A stretch of DNA of 54,332 nt from Pseudomonadota bacterium (GTDB lineage Bacteria > Pseudomonadota > Alphaproteobacteria > Reyranellales > Reyranellaceae). The notes under the pieces are model-generated. The model worked only from the letters and a program-made list of their open reading frames with translations, had not been told where the DNA came from and did not search any database. Where the stretch lies: the NCBI GenBank assembly GCA_018242505.1, contig JAFEBU010000030.1:1-54332 (forward strand). The letters run 5' to 3'. The translations under genes and the position numbers were made by a program. Shown here piece after piece: positions 25,584 to 34,869 of this stretch (its first letter is position 1; each line of letters starts with the position of its first letter).

Positions 25584-26828
25584 TCATCCCCGGTAGGGTC
25601 GCAGGATCAGATCCTTGTGCACGATCACGCGCAGGGGCCAACCGGGCCGCACGGTGATGGTCGGCTGGATGTTGAGGTCTTTCTGCACAATGCGTTGGCC
25701 CGCCTGGTTAACGCTCTGCTGGGTCGACTCGCGGACGGCCTGCACCAGATCGCTTTGAGCGCTGCTAAATCCGATCTGCGCGCCGACTCCTAGCAATGTC
25801 GAAAGAGCGATTCCCTTGAGCAAAGTCCAGGTGTGATAGTCGACCTGGTCCTCGAGGCCGGCGTATCCCGCCTGGTCGGTGGCCGGCAGATTGTCGATCT
25901 GAATCGACGTACCGTTCGGCATGATGATGCGCTGCCAGACCAAGAGCGCCCGGCTTTGGCCGAAGGCCACCACGCTGTCATAAGAGCCGACCAGCCGCGA
26001 TCCTTGTGGGATCAACAGAATGTGGCCCGTCACGGTATCGTAGATGTTCTCGGTTACCTGAGCCACGACCAGTCCCGGCAGATCGCTATTGATGCCGGTC
26101 AACAAGCTCGCGGAGATCAGGCTTCCGGCCATCACCAAATACGGTGAGATCGGATTCTGCAGGGCATGCGGGTTGTAGATGCGCTGCTCGGTCTGCTGGT
26201 TCACGAAGTCGAGCTTGCGCTGCTGGTCGTTCTGGTCGCGATCAGGATCCAACGCCAACCGACGATCAGGGCTCGCAGCTGAGTTGGATACCGGCGGCAG
26301 TCCAGCTGTTGGTGCCGAGGCTGAGGGGCTCATGCTTTCGGTCATCGTGGCTGCGTGTGAGAGCTGGAACATGACGCCCGCTTCCTTGGCCTGGCGGGCT
26401 TGCTGGGCGAGCCGCATGCGCTCGGCGCGCTCGGCATCCTCCTCGGGATTGGGACGGAGGACGGGCGCGATGCCCAAGCTCTTTTCCTTCTGGACGACAG
26501 CGGGCCCGAGATCGCCCGGCAATGGTGGTCCGAGCTGCGGTACCGGCTTTTTGATCTGGTCGTAGCTGCCCGGCAGTGCCGACAGGCTGTCGGGTGCCGA
26601 CTTGCGGTTCCCGCCAGCGATGTCCTGATCTCCGATATGCGGCATCCAATTCGAGCCGTAGAGAGCGACCCAGAGGGCCGCGAACAGAGCAAGGCAAAGC
26701 AGACCGGCCAAGGCAACAATCCGCCGCCGTCGGAATCGGATGATGCGCCGCGGCCGCGCCCGCAGCACGAATGCCGCGGGATCGGCCTTGGTCGGGCTTT
26801 CATGGCCAGGATCATCACTCATGCTCAT
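25584..26828 (-). CDS. trbI: TrbI, VirB10-like type IV secretion channel protein
   Basis: 414 residues. A cytoplasmic basic N-terminus (RARPRRIIRFRRRR) precedes one membrane segment (IVALAGLLCLALFAALWVALYG), a proline-rich linker and the VirB10/TrbI C-terminal beta-barrel: NPISPYLVMAGSLISASLLTGINSDLPGLVVAQVTENIYDTVTGHILLIPQGSRLVGSYDS. It spans both membranes and, with TrbF and TrbG, forms the core of the mating-pair channel. It overlaps trbG by 4 bp. Confidence 0.95.
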   Translation of the reverse strand: MSMSDDPGHESPTKADPAAFVLRARPRRIIRFRRRRIVALAGLLCLALFAALWVALYGSNWMPHIGDQDIAGGNRKSAPDSLSALPGSYDQIKKPVPQLGPPLPGDLGPAVVQKEKSLGIAPVLRPNPEEDAERAERMRLAQQARQAKEAGVMFQLSHAATMTESMSPSASAPTAGLPPVSNSAASPDRRLALDPDRDQNDQQRKLDFVNQQTEQRIYNPHALQNPISPYLVMAGSLISASLLTGINSDLPGLVVAQVTENIYDTVTGHILLIPQGSRLVGSYDSVVAFGQSRALLVWQRIIMPNGTSIQIDNLPATDQAGYAGLEDQVDYHTWTLLKGIALSTLLGVGAQIGFSSAQSDLVQAVRESTQQSVNQAGQRIVQKDLNIQPTITVRPGWPLRVIVHKDLILRPYRG

Positions 26829-27832
26829 CGCCGGGCATTCGCGTGCTTTGCGGCAGACGGCGTGACGTCGGTCCGACTGATCCTCACCACCTGCTGCGAC
26901 TTCGTGCCGAGTCGGAGCTCAGCCGCCGCGAACAGGCGGTCGACAATGTAGTAGTTGTAGCGGACACGGTAATTGACGAGCTGGTTGTCACCATCGGCAC
27001 CGACCACGAACAAGGGCGGTGCCTCGCCCTGGTCGAGGCGAGCGGGGAACTCGATGAACACTTTCGATCCGTCGTCGAACGCGCGCAGCGGCCGCCACGG
27101 TGGCCGATCGCCCGTGATCTCATAGCGGAAGTGCAGATTCTCCAGTGCGATGGCACTGGCAATCGGGGCGGCTGCTTCAGCATGTGCATTCTGCTTTTGC
27201 AGCGCCAGGAGGGCATCCTGAGGGTAGGTCCAGGAGATGGCCGCCATCGAGGTCTTCTCGGTGCTTTCCATGGCGATGTGGTAGGCGCGCCGATCGGTGG
27301 TGATGACAAGATTGGTCCTGAGATCCGCCGCGAAGGGCTTGACCAGCACGTGGACCTGCTTTGAGGCGCCGGTGCCGCTCAGCGTGTCGCCCACGACCCA
27401 GCGCACGGTATCCCCCGAAGAAATCGCGACAAGATTTTCGCCCGGCTGCAGAGCGATGTCCGTCACCTCCTCAGGAGCGGCATAGAGGCGATAGAGTGCG
27501 CCTTCGGTGAAGGGATAGACCTGGATGGCATTGACGTAGCCGTCCTTGGTCGGCTCGCGCAAAGCGGCCTGGTTGGCGGCCTCGACGCGCGCCGCCGGCG
27601 GCCGTGTATCGGCCGTGGCTGCGGATGGTGCGGGCTTGAGCTGCCCGGGTAGAGGCAACGGCACGGGAACCTTGACGACCTTGACCGGCTTGGGCGGGTC
27701 GGGCTGAAGCGTCGCCGGCGCGAAGGAAGCCGTGTCATAGGCGATCGAGGGCGGCGGGGTCTTGGCCGCACAAGCCGCCAGAACCAAGGCTGAAGCGGAA
27801 AGAAACAACATCGACTTGATCAAATATGTCAT
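26825..27832 (-). CDS. trbG: TrbG, VirB9-like outer-membrane-complex lipoprotein
   Basis: 335 residues. Signal peptide with lipobox (ALVLAAC) followed by a proline-rich stretch and the VirB9/TrbG domain: NAIQVYPFTEGALYRLYAAPEEVTDIALQPGENLVAISSGDTVRWVVGD and later FRYEITGDRPPWRPLRAFDDGSKVFIEFP. It forms the outer-membrane layer of the transfer channel with TrbI. Overlaps of 4 bp on both sides (trbF and trbI) show tight coupling. Confidence 0.95.
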   Translation of the reverse strand: MTYLIKSMLFLSASALVLAACAAKTPPPSIAYDTASFAPATLQPDPPKPVKVVKVPVPLPLPGQLKPAPSAATADTRPPAARVEAANQAALREPTKDGYVNAIQVYPFTEGALYRLYAAPEEVTDIALQPGENLVAISSGDTVRWVVGDTLSGTGASKQVHVLVKPFAADLRTNLVITTDRRAYHIAMESTEKTSMAAISWTYPQDALLALQKQNAHAEAAAPIASAIALENLHFRYEITGDRPPWRPLRAFDDGSKVFIEFPARLDQGEAPPLFVVGADGDNQLVNYRVRYNYYIVDRLFAAAELRLGTKSQQVVRISRTDVTPSAAKHANARR

Positions 27833-28530
27833 GGTGCCTCTCCGGGGTTGAGCTCACGCGACCAGCTCAGTCCATTGACGTAGATGCCGAGTGGGTTCTT
27901 GCGCACCGTTTCGGCGCTGCGCGGCGGTTGCACGACGATGGTGAGGATGGCAGTCCAGCGCTCGGTGCTTGCGAGGCTCTCGTGCTCGTAAGCCTGCTCC
28001 GTCCATTTCACCTGGAAGGACTGATCGGAGACCCGCACGACGCTGGTGACCTGCACGGAGATCGAGCGCTCACCGATCGACTTGAAGGGATCGTTGGCAC
28101 GCGCGTAGTCACTGAGCAGTGCGCCGGCCCGCTCCGTTACATAATCGTAGGCCTCGAGCCAATTGCGCCGTACGACGACAGGATCGATGGAAAGCGAACG
28201 CAGGTCGGTGATGAACCGGCTGATATGGAAGGCGATCTGGGCGTCGGTCGGATTGTAGGGCGTGATCGCAGGCCCAACGGCGTGGACCTGCCCTTCCCTG
28301 TCGACCTCGACGACATACGGCACGACTCGGCTTTGCATGCCAAGCCAGAGCACACCTCCGGCCAGGCCGACGGCCAGCGTCAGGCAGCCGAAGGCCATCA
28401 GCCGCCAGTTGTGGGCCTGCACACGGGCGGAGCCCAGGCGCTCGTCCCAGAGCTGTCCCGCCCGTTGATACGGTGTGGCTGGCTCCGGGGTCAGGCCGTA
28501 GCGTTGCACGGGACGTCGGAACAACTGCAT
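27829..28530 (-). CDS. trbF: TrbF, VirB8-like inner-membrane assembly protein
   Basis: 233 residues. An N-terminal cytoplasmic part (NPYQRAGQLWDERLGSARVQAHNWR type) precedes one membrane segment (LMAFGCLTLAVGLAGGVLWLG) and a periplasmic VirB8 fold (FITDLRSLSIDPVVVRRNWLEAYDYVTERAGALL; VQVTSVVRVSDQSFQVKWTEQ; NPLGIYVNGLSWSREL). It nucleates assembly of the secretion channel. It lies 3 bp after trbL and overlaps trbG by 4 bp. Confidence 0.95.
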   Translation of the reverse strand: MQLFRRPVQRYGLTPEPATPYQRAGQLWDERLGSARVQAHNWRLMAFGCLTLAVGLAGGVLWLGMQSRVVPYVVEVDREGQVHAVGPAITPYNPTDAQIAFHISRFITDLRSLSIDPVVVRRNWLEAYDYVTERAGALLSDYARANDPFKSIGERSISVQVTSVVRVSDQSFQVKWTEQAYEHESLASTERWTAILTIVVQPPRSAETVRKNPLGIYVNGLSWSRELNPGEAP

Positions 28531-28533
28531 GGA

Positions 28534-29697
28534 TCACTCTCCGAGATCGATTGGCAGGCCCGAGCCGGGCTTGTCGCCGTCGCGCAGAACCTGGCCCATC
28601 GTTCGGGCATGGCGCCGACGCCGCGCCGCGCGCAGCTGGCGCGCCCAGCCGGGTTCAGCGCCGACTCGAGGTGATGGTCCTTCCCCTGCTGGTGGCGCGC
28701 CCGAAGGGCTTGGGCCGCTGGGTGTCGACGGACCGGATGATCCGGACGACGAGCGAGACCCCAGCACTGTCGCGGCCCGAACCGCGGTGAGGCCGCCGAC
28801 ACCGGCGAGTCGAGCCGCGCCCCAAGCGGCACCACCGGCGAGCATGGCGCCCGATACCAGCGCACTGCCGGTGCCGACCGCTGCTCCTGCGCCCAACTGA
28901 GGGCCGCCCGAGACGAGACCGGCACCGATGCCGGGCCCGAATATGCCAAGCCCGAACAGGGCGATGGACGCCAGCACCAGCGACATGGCCTGTGCAAGGG
29001 TCACCGTGCCTTGCAGGGCGTTGGTGAAGTCGCCAAAGAAGCTGGCGCCAATGCCGACGATGACGGCAAGCACCATCACCTTGACGCCCGAGGCGACCAC
29101 GTGGCCCAGCGCACGCTCGGCCAGGAAGGCGGTCTTGGTCCAGAGCGCGAAGGGCACCAGGACGAAGCCCGCCAGGGTGCTCAGCTTGAACTCGATCACC
29201 GTGACGAAGAGCTGAACCGCCAGGATGAAGAAGGACAGCACGACCACGACCCAGGCAAACAGCAGGACCAGGATGATGACGAAGTTGGCGAACACGCTGG
29301 TGAAGCCCATCATCGATCCGGCCTGCTGCAGGAGCGGCCATGCGGCCTGGAAGCCTACGCCTGCCAGCTTTCCGGGGCGCATCAGGTCCTGGGCGCTCAG
29401 CCCGTTGTTGGTGACGTGCAGCCCGAGGGTCGAGAAGGAGGTGAATATGGCGTTCGCCAGGGTCGAGAAATTGTTCAGGATGAAGGCGAACGCGCCGACA
29501 TAGAGCGTTTTGCGCAGCAGCTGGGCGAGCACGTTGGCCTCACCGTCCAACACCCAGAAAACGCCGGCGAGTGTGACGTCGATGACGACCAGTACGGAAG
29601 TCAACGCCGCCACGTCGCCGTTCAGCAGGCCGAAGCCGCTGTCGATGTAGGCGACGAACACGCTCAGGAAGCGGTCGATGACGTTGAGGTTGTCCAA
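28534..29697 (-). CDS. trbL: TrbL, VirB6-like polytopic membrane protein
   Basis: 387 residues if translation starts at TTG 29697. The frame continues up to 30036, but that part lies inside trbJ and is not TrbL-like. The TTG fits because LDNLNVIDRFLSVFVAYIDSGFGLLNGDVA is the normal TrbL beginning, GGGAAGAG precedes it, and trbJ ends 20 bp upstream. Five or six membrane segments follow (VLVVIDVTLAGVFWVL, FANFVIILVLLFAWVVVVLSFFILAVQLFVTVIEF, and others). The C-terminus is Gly/Ser/Pro-rich and cytoplasmic. It forms part of the inner-membrane pore of the mating channel. Confidence 0.9.
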   Translation of the reverse strand: MDNLNVIDRFLSVFVAYIDSGFGLLNGDVAALTSVLVVIDVTLAGVFWVLDGEANVLAQLLRKTLYVGAFAFILNNFSTLANAIFTSFSTLGLHVTNNGLSAQDLMRPGKLAGVGFQAAWPLLQQAGSMMGFTSVFANFVIILVLLFAWVVVVLSFFILAVQLFVTVIEFKLSTLAGFVLVPFALWTKTAFLAERALGHVVASGVKVMVLAVIVGIGASFFGDFTNALQGTVTLAQAMSLVLASIALFGLGIFGPGIGAGLVSGGPQLGAGAAVGTGSALVSGAMLAGGAAWGAARLAGVGGLTAVRAATVLGSRSSSGSSGPSTPSGPSPSGAPPAGEGPSPRVGAEPGWARQLRAARRRRHARTMGQVLRDGDKPGSGLPIDLGE

Positions 29698-29717
29698 GGG
29701 CTCTTCCCTAACGAGAG

Positions 29718-30434
29718 CTATTGCGCGGTGTAGGCTGAGTTCGTGCCGACGAACTGGGCGAAGGCGGCACGACCAGCTTCCTCGGCCTCGGCCTGGCGGG
29801 CCTGCTCGAGAGCGGTGGCGCGGTATTGAGCCGCCATGAGATCCTGCGCCTGGAGCTGCTGTTTGACCGAGAGCGCGACCAACTGAGCGACCGCTTGCTG
29901 GGCCTGCAGATTGCCGACGGCGCCCTGCGAGGCGGTTACCAGCGAGGAGAGCGTGGTCGTATCGGCCTGGACGTTCTGGGCGACCTGGGACTGGACCTGC
30001 ATCGTCTGGCTGAAGGCGGCTCTCGCAGCCTGCCAACGTTGGGTCGCATCGGCCAGAATCTGGGTGGTGGAGACCGAGGTGCCGTATTGCCGCGGGAACA
30101 GCTGATTGAACGATCCCTGCGTGCTGCCAACGTTAAAATTTATGGCCTGCGCCTGGTTCATCAGCCCGCCGATGTTGGAGAGCGCCGAGACCATAGAGTT
30201 GAGCTGCGAGACGTTGAGGCTCGCCAGGTTCTTGGCCATGTTCTGCAACATGACGACCTGGTTCTGCAGCGATTGGATCTGGTTATTGACCTGTTGCAGC
30301 TGGCGCGCCGCTTGTAGGATGTTCTCGGCGTAGTTCTGAGAGTCGAACACCGCTAGCTGTGCCCTTGCGGGCAAGCTGACGCCGAAAGCGGTAGCGGCGA
30401 TGGCAAGCACAACAACACGCACGAACCGAGTCAT
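29718..30434 (-). CDS. trbJ: TrbJ, VirB5-like pilus/adhesion protein
   Basis: 238 residues from ATG 30434, which overlaps the trbE stop by 4 bp. A signal peptide (MTRFVRVVVLAIAATAFG, cleaved at ARA) precedes AVFDSQNYAENILQAARQLQQVNNQIQSLQNQVVMLQNMAKNL, the typical TrbJ coiled coil. Helices rich in Gln and Ala continue to the end. TrbJ is periplasmic, contributes to pilus assembly and may take part in entry exclusion with TrbK. No trbK gene is present between trbJ and trbL, where it usually sits. Confidence 0.93.
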   Translation of the reverse strand: MTRFVRVVVLAIAATAFGVSLPARAQLAVFDSQNYAENILQAARQLQQVNNQIQSLQNQVVMLQNMAKNLASLNVSQLNSMVSALSNIGGLMNQAQAINFNVGSTQGSFNQLFPRQYGTSVSTTQILADATQRWQAARAAFSQTMQVQSQVAQNVQADTTTLSSLVTASQGAVGNLQAQQAVAQLVALSVKQQLQAQDLMAAQYRATALEQARQAEAEEAGRAAFAQFVGTNSAYTAQ

Positions 30435-32887
30435 GGCGACAGCTCCGTGGCTTGTGAGGGGAATTGCTCCAAGAGCTCGGCCGCCCAATCGAGGCCGCGA
30501 GCTGATAGAAATCGACGGGCAAAACGATCACTGCCCTCTTCCAGCAAACGATCGATGAGAGTTTGAGTCGCGGGTTCGGAGGTGCCGCAAAGCGCGAGGG
30601 ACACGGGTCCCAAGCCCAGCTCGAAGAGTCGGTTGCCGCGGCGGGAGTTGAGGTAGTAGTGCCGCTTGGGCGTCGCGCGGCTCAGGATCTCGATCTGGCG
30701 GTCGTTGAGGCCGAAGCTTTCGTAGGCGGCACGCGACTGCGGCTCGATCGCGCGATCGTTGGGCAGGAAGATGCGTTGCGGACAACTCTCGATCAGGACC
30801 AGCGCGATACTGCTGCCTATGACATCGGCCAGCGACTGGGTGGCGAAGACCACCGCGACGTTCTTCTTGCGCAGCACTTTTAGCCATTCGCGGATGCGAG
30901 CCGCGAACAGGGGCTGGTCGAGATAGACCCAGGCCTCGTCCAGGACGAGCAGCGTGGGGCGGCCATCGAACCGTTCCTCCAGCCGATGGAAGAGATAGGT
31001 CAGCACCGGCAGAACGGCGGCTGATTCGTGCAGCAGCGCCTCGGTCTCGAAGCATTGGACGTCCGACAGCGCCAGCCGATCCTGTGCCGCATCGAGCAGC
31101 CGGCCGAACGGCCCTTCCAAGGTGTAGGGCAGCAGTGCCGACTTGAGCGCATTGGATTGCAGGAGGACTGACAGTCCCGTGAGCGTGCGTTCGTCCGCCG
31201 GCGCGGACGCGAGGTTCTGCAAGGCGCTCCAGACGGCTTCCTTCACCTCCGGGGCGACGTTGACCTTCTCATGGGTGAGCAGAGTCGCAATCCACTCGGC
31301 CGCCCAGCTCGCTTCGGCGGGTTCGTCGATGCGGGCCAGCGGCTGGAAGGCCAGCGAGCCGTCGGTCCCCAGGACGTGATGCACGCCACCCATGGCGAGC
31401 ACGGCGGCGCGAGCGGAGTTGCCCTTGTCGAAGACATAGACCTGAGCGTCGGGATAGCGGCGGAACTGTAGCGCCATCAGCGACAGCAGCACGGACTTGC
31501 CCGCCCCGGTCGGTCCGACGATCAGCGTATGGCCGACGTCGCCCACATGGCTCGAGAACCGGAACGGCGTCGATCCGATGGTCTCGGCATAGAAGAGCGG
31601 CGGCCCGCCGAGATGATCGTTGCGCACCGGCCCTGCCCAGACCGAGGATAGAGGTACGAGATGGGCTAGATTGAGCGTATGCACCAAAGGCTGACGGACG
31701 TTGGCGTAGACATGGCCGGGCAAGGTGCCGAGCCACGCCTCCACGGCATTGAGGCTTTCGCGAATGGTGGTGAATCCAGCACCGTTTACCGCGCGCTCAA
31801 CGGCCCTGACCTTGTCGTCCACCGCCTGCCGGTCTTCATCGAGCAGGATGATGGTGGTGGTGAGGTAGCCGAACGCCACGTGGTCGCCGCCTAGCTCTTG
31901 CAAGGTGAGGTCTGTGTCCGAGACCTTGTTGTCGGCGTCTGAATCGATCAACTGGACGGGTTCGTTGTAAAGAACCTCGCGCAACAGCGCCGTGATCGAT
32001 TTGCGCTTGGCGAACCATTGGCGGCGCAGCCGCGTGAGCTCGCGGCGGGCATCGGTCTTGTCCAAGGCAAGGAAGCGCGTAGTCCAGCGATAGGGGAAGC
32101 CCAGATGGTTAAGGGCATCCAGAAGCCCAGGATGGGTGTTGCTGGGAAACCCCAGCACCGAGATTGCCCGCAAATGATGCTGGCCGAGCATCGGCTCGAG
32201 GCCGCCCGTCAACGGCTCGTCGACGAGCAGGCCATCGAGATAGATCGGGGTGTCGGGGACGACGAGGCGATGGCGGCGGGACGAGATCGTGGCGTGCAGG
32301 TAGGCCAGGGTGCCGGCGTCGTCCAAGGCCTCGACCTCCGGCAACAGGCCGGTCAACAGGTCTAGGGCTCGGTCGGTCTCGGCGATGAACGCCAAAAGCT
32401 CGTGCCGCCAATCCCGTTGTGGCTCCTGCTGCCCGGTCTCGAGGAAAGCCCGTGCGAGTCTGCTCACCTGGTCGGCCGGTGGCAGATATAGAAGAGTGAG
32501 GTGATAGCTGCTTTCGAAGGGGCCTGATCGCCTCCCCTCTTCATCGCTGTCGGCCTGTTGTTCGAACGCGGCCCTTCGCTCGCGATCCACCAGCCAGGAG
32601 GCCGCGTCAGGAAACGTCGAATCGGGGTAGCCGGGTGCCGCGAAGCGTTCGGCCTCGAAGAACAGGGCCCAGCCCGAACCGAAGCGGCGCAGCAGGTTGT
32701 TGAGGCGGGCCGTCGCGCCCAAAAGTTCGGCTTCGGTGGCGCTTTCGAGGTCGGGGCCCCGGAAGCGGAAGGTCCGCTGGAAACTACCGTCCTTGTTCAG
32801 CACCACGCCCGGCGCCACGAGGGCCGCCCACGGTAGGTGGTCGGCGAGCCGGTCGGTGCGATGGCGGTACTCGGGAAGGTTCAGCAT
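30431..32887 (-). CDS. trbE: TrbE, VirB4-like conjugation ATPase
   Basis: 818 residues from ATG 32887 (MLNLPEYRHRTDRLADHLPW, the usual TrbE start). An upstream in-frame stretch to 32986 lies within trbD. It has the CagE/VirB4 N-terminal domain, then Walker A HTLIVGPTGAGKSVLL, Walker B LLVLDEAW and the motif VVFATQSLADV. It drives pilus assembly and substrate transport by ATP hydrolysis at the inner membrane. It overlaps trbD by 7 bp and trbJ by 4 bp. All catalytic motifs are intact, so the module appears functional at this gene. Confidence 0.95.
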   Translation of the reverse strand: MLNLPEYRHRTDRLADHLPWAALVAPGVVLNKDGSFQRTFRFRGPDLESATEAELLGATARLNNLLRRFGSGWALFFEAERFAAPGYPDSTFPDAASWLVDRERRAAFEQQADSDEEGRRSGPFESSYHLTLLYLPPADQVSRLARAFLETGQQEPQRDWRHELLAFIAETDRALDLLTGLLPEVEALDDAGTLAYLHATISSRRHRLVVPDTPIYLDGLLVDEPLTGGLEPMLGQHHLRAISVLGFPSNTHPGLLDALNHLGFPYRWTTRFLALDKTDARRELTRLRRQWFAKRKSITALLREVLYNEPVQLIDSDADNKVSDTDLTLQELGGDHVAFGYLTTTIILLDEDRQAVDDKVRAVERAVNGAGFTTIRESLNAVEAWLGTLPGHVYANVRQPLVHTLNLAHLVPLSSVWAGPVRNDHLGGPPLFYAETIGSTPFRFSSHVGDVGHTLIVGPTGAGKSVLLSLMALQFRRYPDAQVYVFDKGNSARAAVLAMGGVHHVLGTDGSLAFQPLARIDEPAEASWAAEWIATLLTHEKVNVAPEVKEAVWSALQNLASAPADERTLTGLSVLLQSNALKSALLPYTLEGPFGRLLDAAQDRLALSDVQCFETEALLHESAAVLPVLTYLFHRLEERFDGRPTLLVLDEAWVYLDQPLFAARIREWLKVLRKKNVAVVFATQSLADVIGSSIALVLIESCPQRIFLPNDRAIEPQSRAAYESFGLNDRQIEILSRATPKRHYYLNSRRGNRLFELGLGPVSLALCGTSEPATQTLIDRLLEEGSDRFARRFLSARGLDWAAELLEQFPSQATELSP

Positions 32888-33138
32888 GACCACCACGCCC
32901 GCTGGCGCAGATGCCGTGCCAGCACCTCGGCAAAATGCGGATCGCGTTTGGCCGCGAAGACGGCGAGCGAATGGCCGACCACCCACAACACCAAGCCGGC
33001 GAGCCAGAGGCGCAGCCCCAGGCCAAGGGCCGCTGCCACCGTGCCATTGACGATGGCGACGGTGCGCGGTGCGCCGGCGAGCAGGATCGGCTCACACAGA
33101 GCCCGATGCAGCGGCACTTCGAAGCCTTCCAGCTTCAT
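32881..33138 (-). CDS. trbD: TrbD, VirB3-like membrane protein
   Basis: 85 residues from ATG 33138. It begins MKLEGFEVPLHRALCEPILLAGAPR, the TrbD signature, and has a membrane-spanning stretch (TVAIVNGTVAAALGLGLRLWLAGLVLWVVGHSLAVFAA) and a C-terminal HFAEVLARHLRQR. It works with TrbE in pilus assembly. The frame stays open upstream to 33360 but that overlaps trbC. Overlaps of 4 bp (trbC) and 7 bp (trbE) indicate coupling. Confidence 0.93.
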   Translation of the reverse strand: MKLEGFEVPLHRALCEPILLAGAPRTVAIVNGTVAAALGLGLRLWLAGLVLWVVGHSLAVFAAKRDPHFAEVLARHLRQRAWWSC

Positions 33139-33452
33139 GACACCAACGCGCCGCCCGAGAAGGAGAAGAAAGAGAGGAAGAAGCTCGAGGCGGCAAAAGC
33201 GATCGAGATGCCGAACACGATCTGGATCAGCCGCCGGAATCCGCCCGAGGTCTCGCCGAAGGCAAGGCTGAGCCCCGTGACGACGATGATGATCACCGCG
33301 ACAATCTTGGCGACCGGGCCCTGGACAGATTGAAGAATCTGCTGCAGCGGCTGCTCCCAAGGCATGTTGGAGCCGGCGGCGTAGGCAGGACCGACCAGGG
33401 CCAGCGTGAACAGTGCGGTCATGGTTTCGAGGCGGCAGAAGGGAACGCGCAT
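33135..33452 (-). CDS. trbC: TrbC, VirB2-like pilin precursor
   Basis: 105 residues from ATG 33452 with an AGGAGAG ribosome-binding site. A signal peptide (LFTLALVGPAYA) is followed by the pilin body SNMPWEQPLQQILQSVQGPVAKIVAVIIIVVTGLSLAFGETSGGFRRLIQIVFGISIAFAASSFF, with two membrane helices as in VirB2/TrbC. It would be the main subunit of the conjugative pilus and may be cyclised by a TraF-like peptidase; no such gene is visible here. Confidence 0.93.
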   Translation of the reverse strand: MRVPFCRLETMTALFTLALVGPAYAAGSNMPWEQPLQQILQSVQGPVAKIVAVIIIVVTGLSLAFGETSGGFRRLIQIVFGISIAFAASSFFLSFFSFSGGALVS

Positions 33453-33468
33453 TTAAACTCTCCTTGGC

Positions 33469-34446
33469 TCAAAGGGCGTGAAGGCGTGAGGGTGAGAGAT
33501 CAGTGACCTGGTAGTCGCCGTTGGTGTCGAGGCCGGTGACCTCCGCGATGGTCTCGACGCGACGGCCGGATCCCCGGCCCTGGATGAACACCACGTAGTC
33601 GATCGCCTCCGCGATCAGGCGACGCGGCACGGTCAGGACGGCTTCCTGGACCAGCTGCTCGAGCCGATAGAGGGCTGAGCGAGCGGAATTGGCGTGGACG
33701 GTGGCGATGCCGCCAGGATGGCCGGTGTTCCAGGCCTTCAGGAGGTCCAGTGCTTCGGGTCCACGCACCTCACCCACGATGATGCGGTCGGGTCGGAGCC
33801 GGAGGGTCGAGCGTACAAGGTCCGCCAGGCTCACCACGCCGAGCTTGGTCCTTAGCGCCACGCAGTCGGGCACGGCGCATTGGAGCTCGCGCGTGTCCTC
33901 GATCAGGATGACCCGCTCATCGCGCTTCGCCACTTCCGCCAAGAGCGCATTGGCCAAGGTGGTCTTGCCAGAGCTGGTGCCGCCCGCGATCAGGAGATTG
34001 TGCCGGTTGGCGACGGCCTTGCGCAGCGCCTCGGCCTGCAACGGCGAGACCACCCGGTCAGCGATATAGTCATCGAGGGTAAAGATCTTGGCGGCCGGCT
34101 TGCGGATGGAGAAGCATGGCGCTGCCGAGACCGGCGGCAGAACCCCTTCGAAGCGTTCGCCCGTCTCGGGCAGCTCGGCGCTGACGATGGGGTTGTCCGC
34201 ATGGACCTCGACGCGCACGTGCGAAGCGACCAGGCGAACGATGCGCTCCACATCGGCCGCAGCCAGCCGTGTGCCAGTCGACACCCTCCCTTCCCCCAGC
34301 CGATCCAGGCGTAGGCTGCCGTCGGGGTTCACCATGACCTCGATCACGCCTGGATCGGCGAACGCCGCTGCAATAGCGGGGCCCATGGCGGTGCGCAGCA
34401 TCGCGCGTCGGCGACCACGAGCTTCAGAGTGACCAGCGCTGCTCAT
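33469..34446 (-). CDS. trbB: TrbB, VirB11-like secretion ATPase
   Basis: 325 residues. The N-terminal domain is followed by the hexameric ATPase with Walker A LIAGGTSSGKTTLANALL, Asp box (ERVILIEDTRELQ), Walker B-like RPDRIIVGEVRGPEALDLLKAWNTGHPGG and a conserved His box (IATVHANSA). It powers pilus assembly and switching between pilus and DNA transport. It overlaps the CopG-type gene by 4 bp and lies 16 bp before trbC. Confidence 0.95.
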   Translation of the reverse strand: MSSAGHSEARGRRRAMLRTAMGPAIAAAFADPGVIEVMVNPDGSLRLDRLGEGRVSTGTRLAAADVERIVRLVASHVRVEVHADNPIVSAELPETGERFEGVLPPVSAAPCFSIRKPAAKIFTLDDYIADRVVSPLQAEALRKAVANRHNLLIAGGTSSGKTTLANALLAEVAKRDERVILIEDTRELQCAVPDCVALRTKLGVVSLADLVRSTLRLRPDRIIVGEVRGPEALDLLKAWNTGHPGGIATVHANSARSALYRLEQLVQEAVLTVPRRLIAEAIDYVVFIQGRGSGRRVETIAEVTGLDTNGDYQVTDLSPSRLHAL

Positions 34447-34859
34447 GGGGTGCTCTCCGCCGGCCGGCGCAGCGCCAGCACGTCCTCGATGGCGCCCGCG
34501 CCTCCCACGAGCCTTCGACTCACCTGCTCGAGGAAGGAGTCGTAGCGGGCCTGGCCCAGAGCACGGGCCGCGCGGTCGGCGTCGGGGACCGGTGCGGTGA
34601 CGGTGAGCTGGAAGCGCACAAACAGGGCGAGCATTTCGGCCATCACCTGCTGGTCGCGCTCGATGCGGCCCAGTTGCATCGACAGCCTGTCGAGCCGAGC
34701 CCGGAAGCGCTGATCGAGCTCGTTCGCCCCGCGTCGCTCGAGGTAGGCCCGAAGCGCATCGCTCATGATTGCGGTCTTGGAGGCTCCGGGCTTGGTCGCC
34801 AGCGCCGCCAGCTGCTCGGAGACGTCCGCGTCGAGATAGAACTCGTGGCGCCGTTTCAT
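34443..34859 (-). CDS. CopG/ribbon-helix-helix-type protein between traG and trbB
   Basis: 138 residues from ATG 34859; the frame extends to 34919 without support. It starts MKRRHEFYLDADVSEQLAALATKPGASKTAIMSDALRAYLERRG, a ribbon-helix-helix DNA-binding fold in the first 45 residues. A helical C-terminal part follows (LDRLSMQLGRIERDQQVMAEMLALFVRFQL and YDSFLEQVSRRL). Its place between traG and trbB is standard in alphaproteobacterial elements, where it is thought to control the transfer operon. It lies 10 bp after traG and overlaps trbB by 4 bp. Confidence 0.88.
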   Translation of the reverse strand: MKRRHEFYLDADVSEQLAALATKPGASKTAIMSDALRAYLERRGANELDQRFRARLDRLSMQLGRIERDQQVMAEMLALFVRFQLTVTAPVPDADRAARALGQARYDSFLEQVSRRLVGGAGAIEDVLALRRPAESTP

Positions 34860-34869
34860 CGATCGGTCC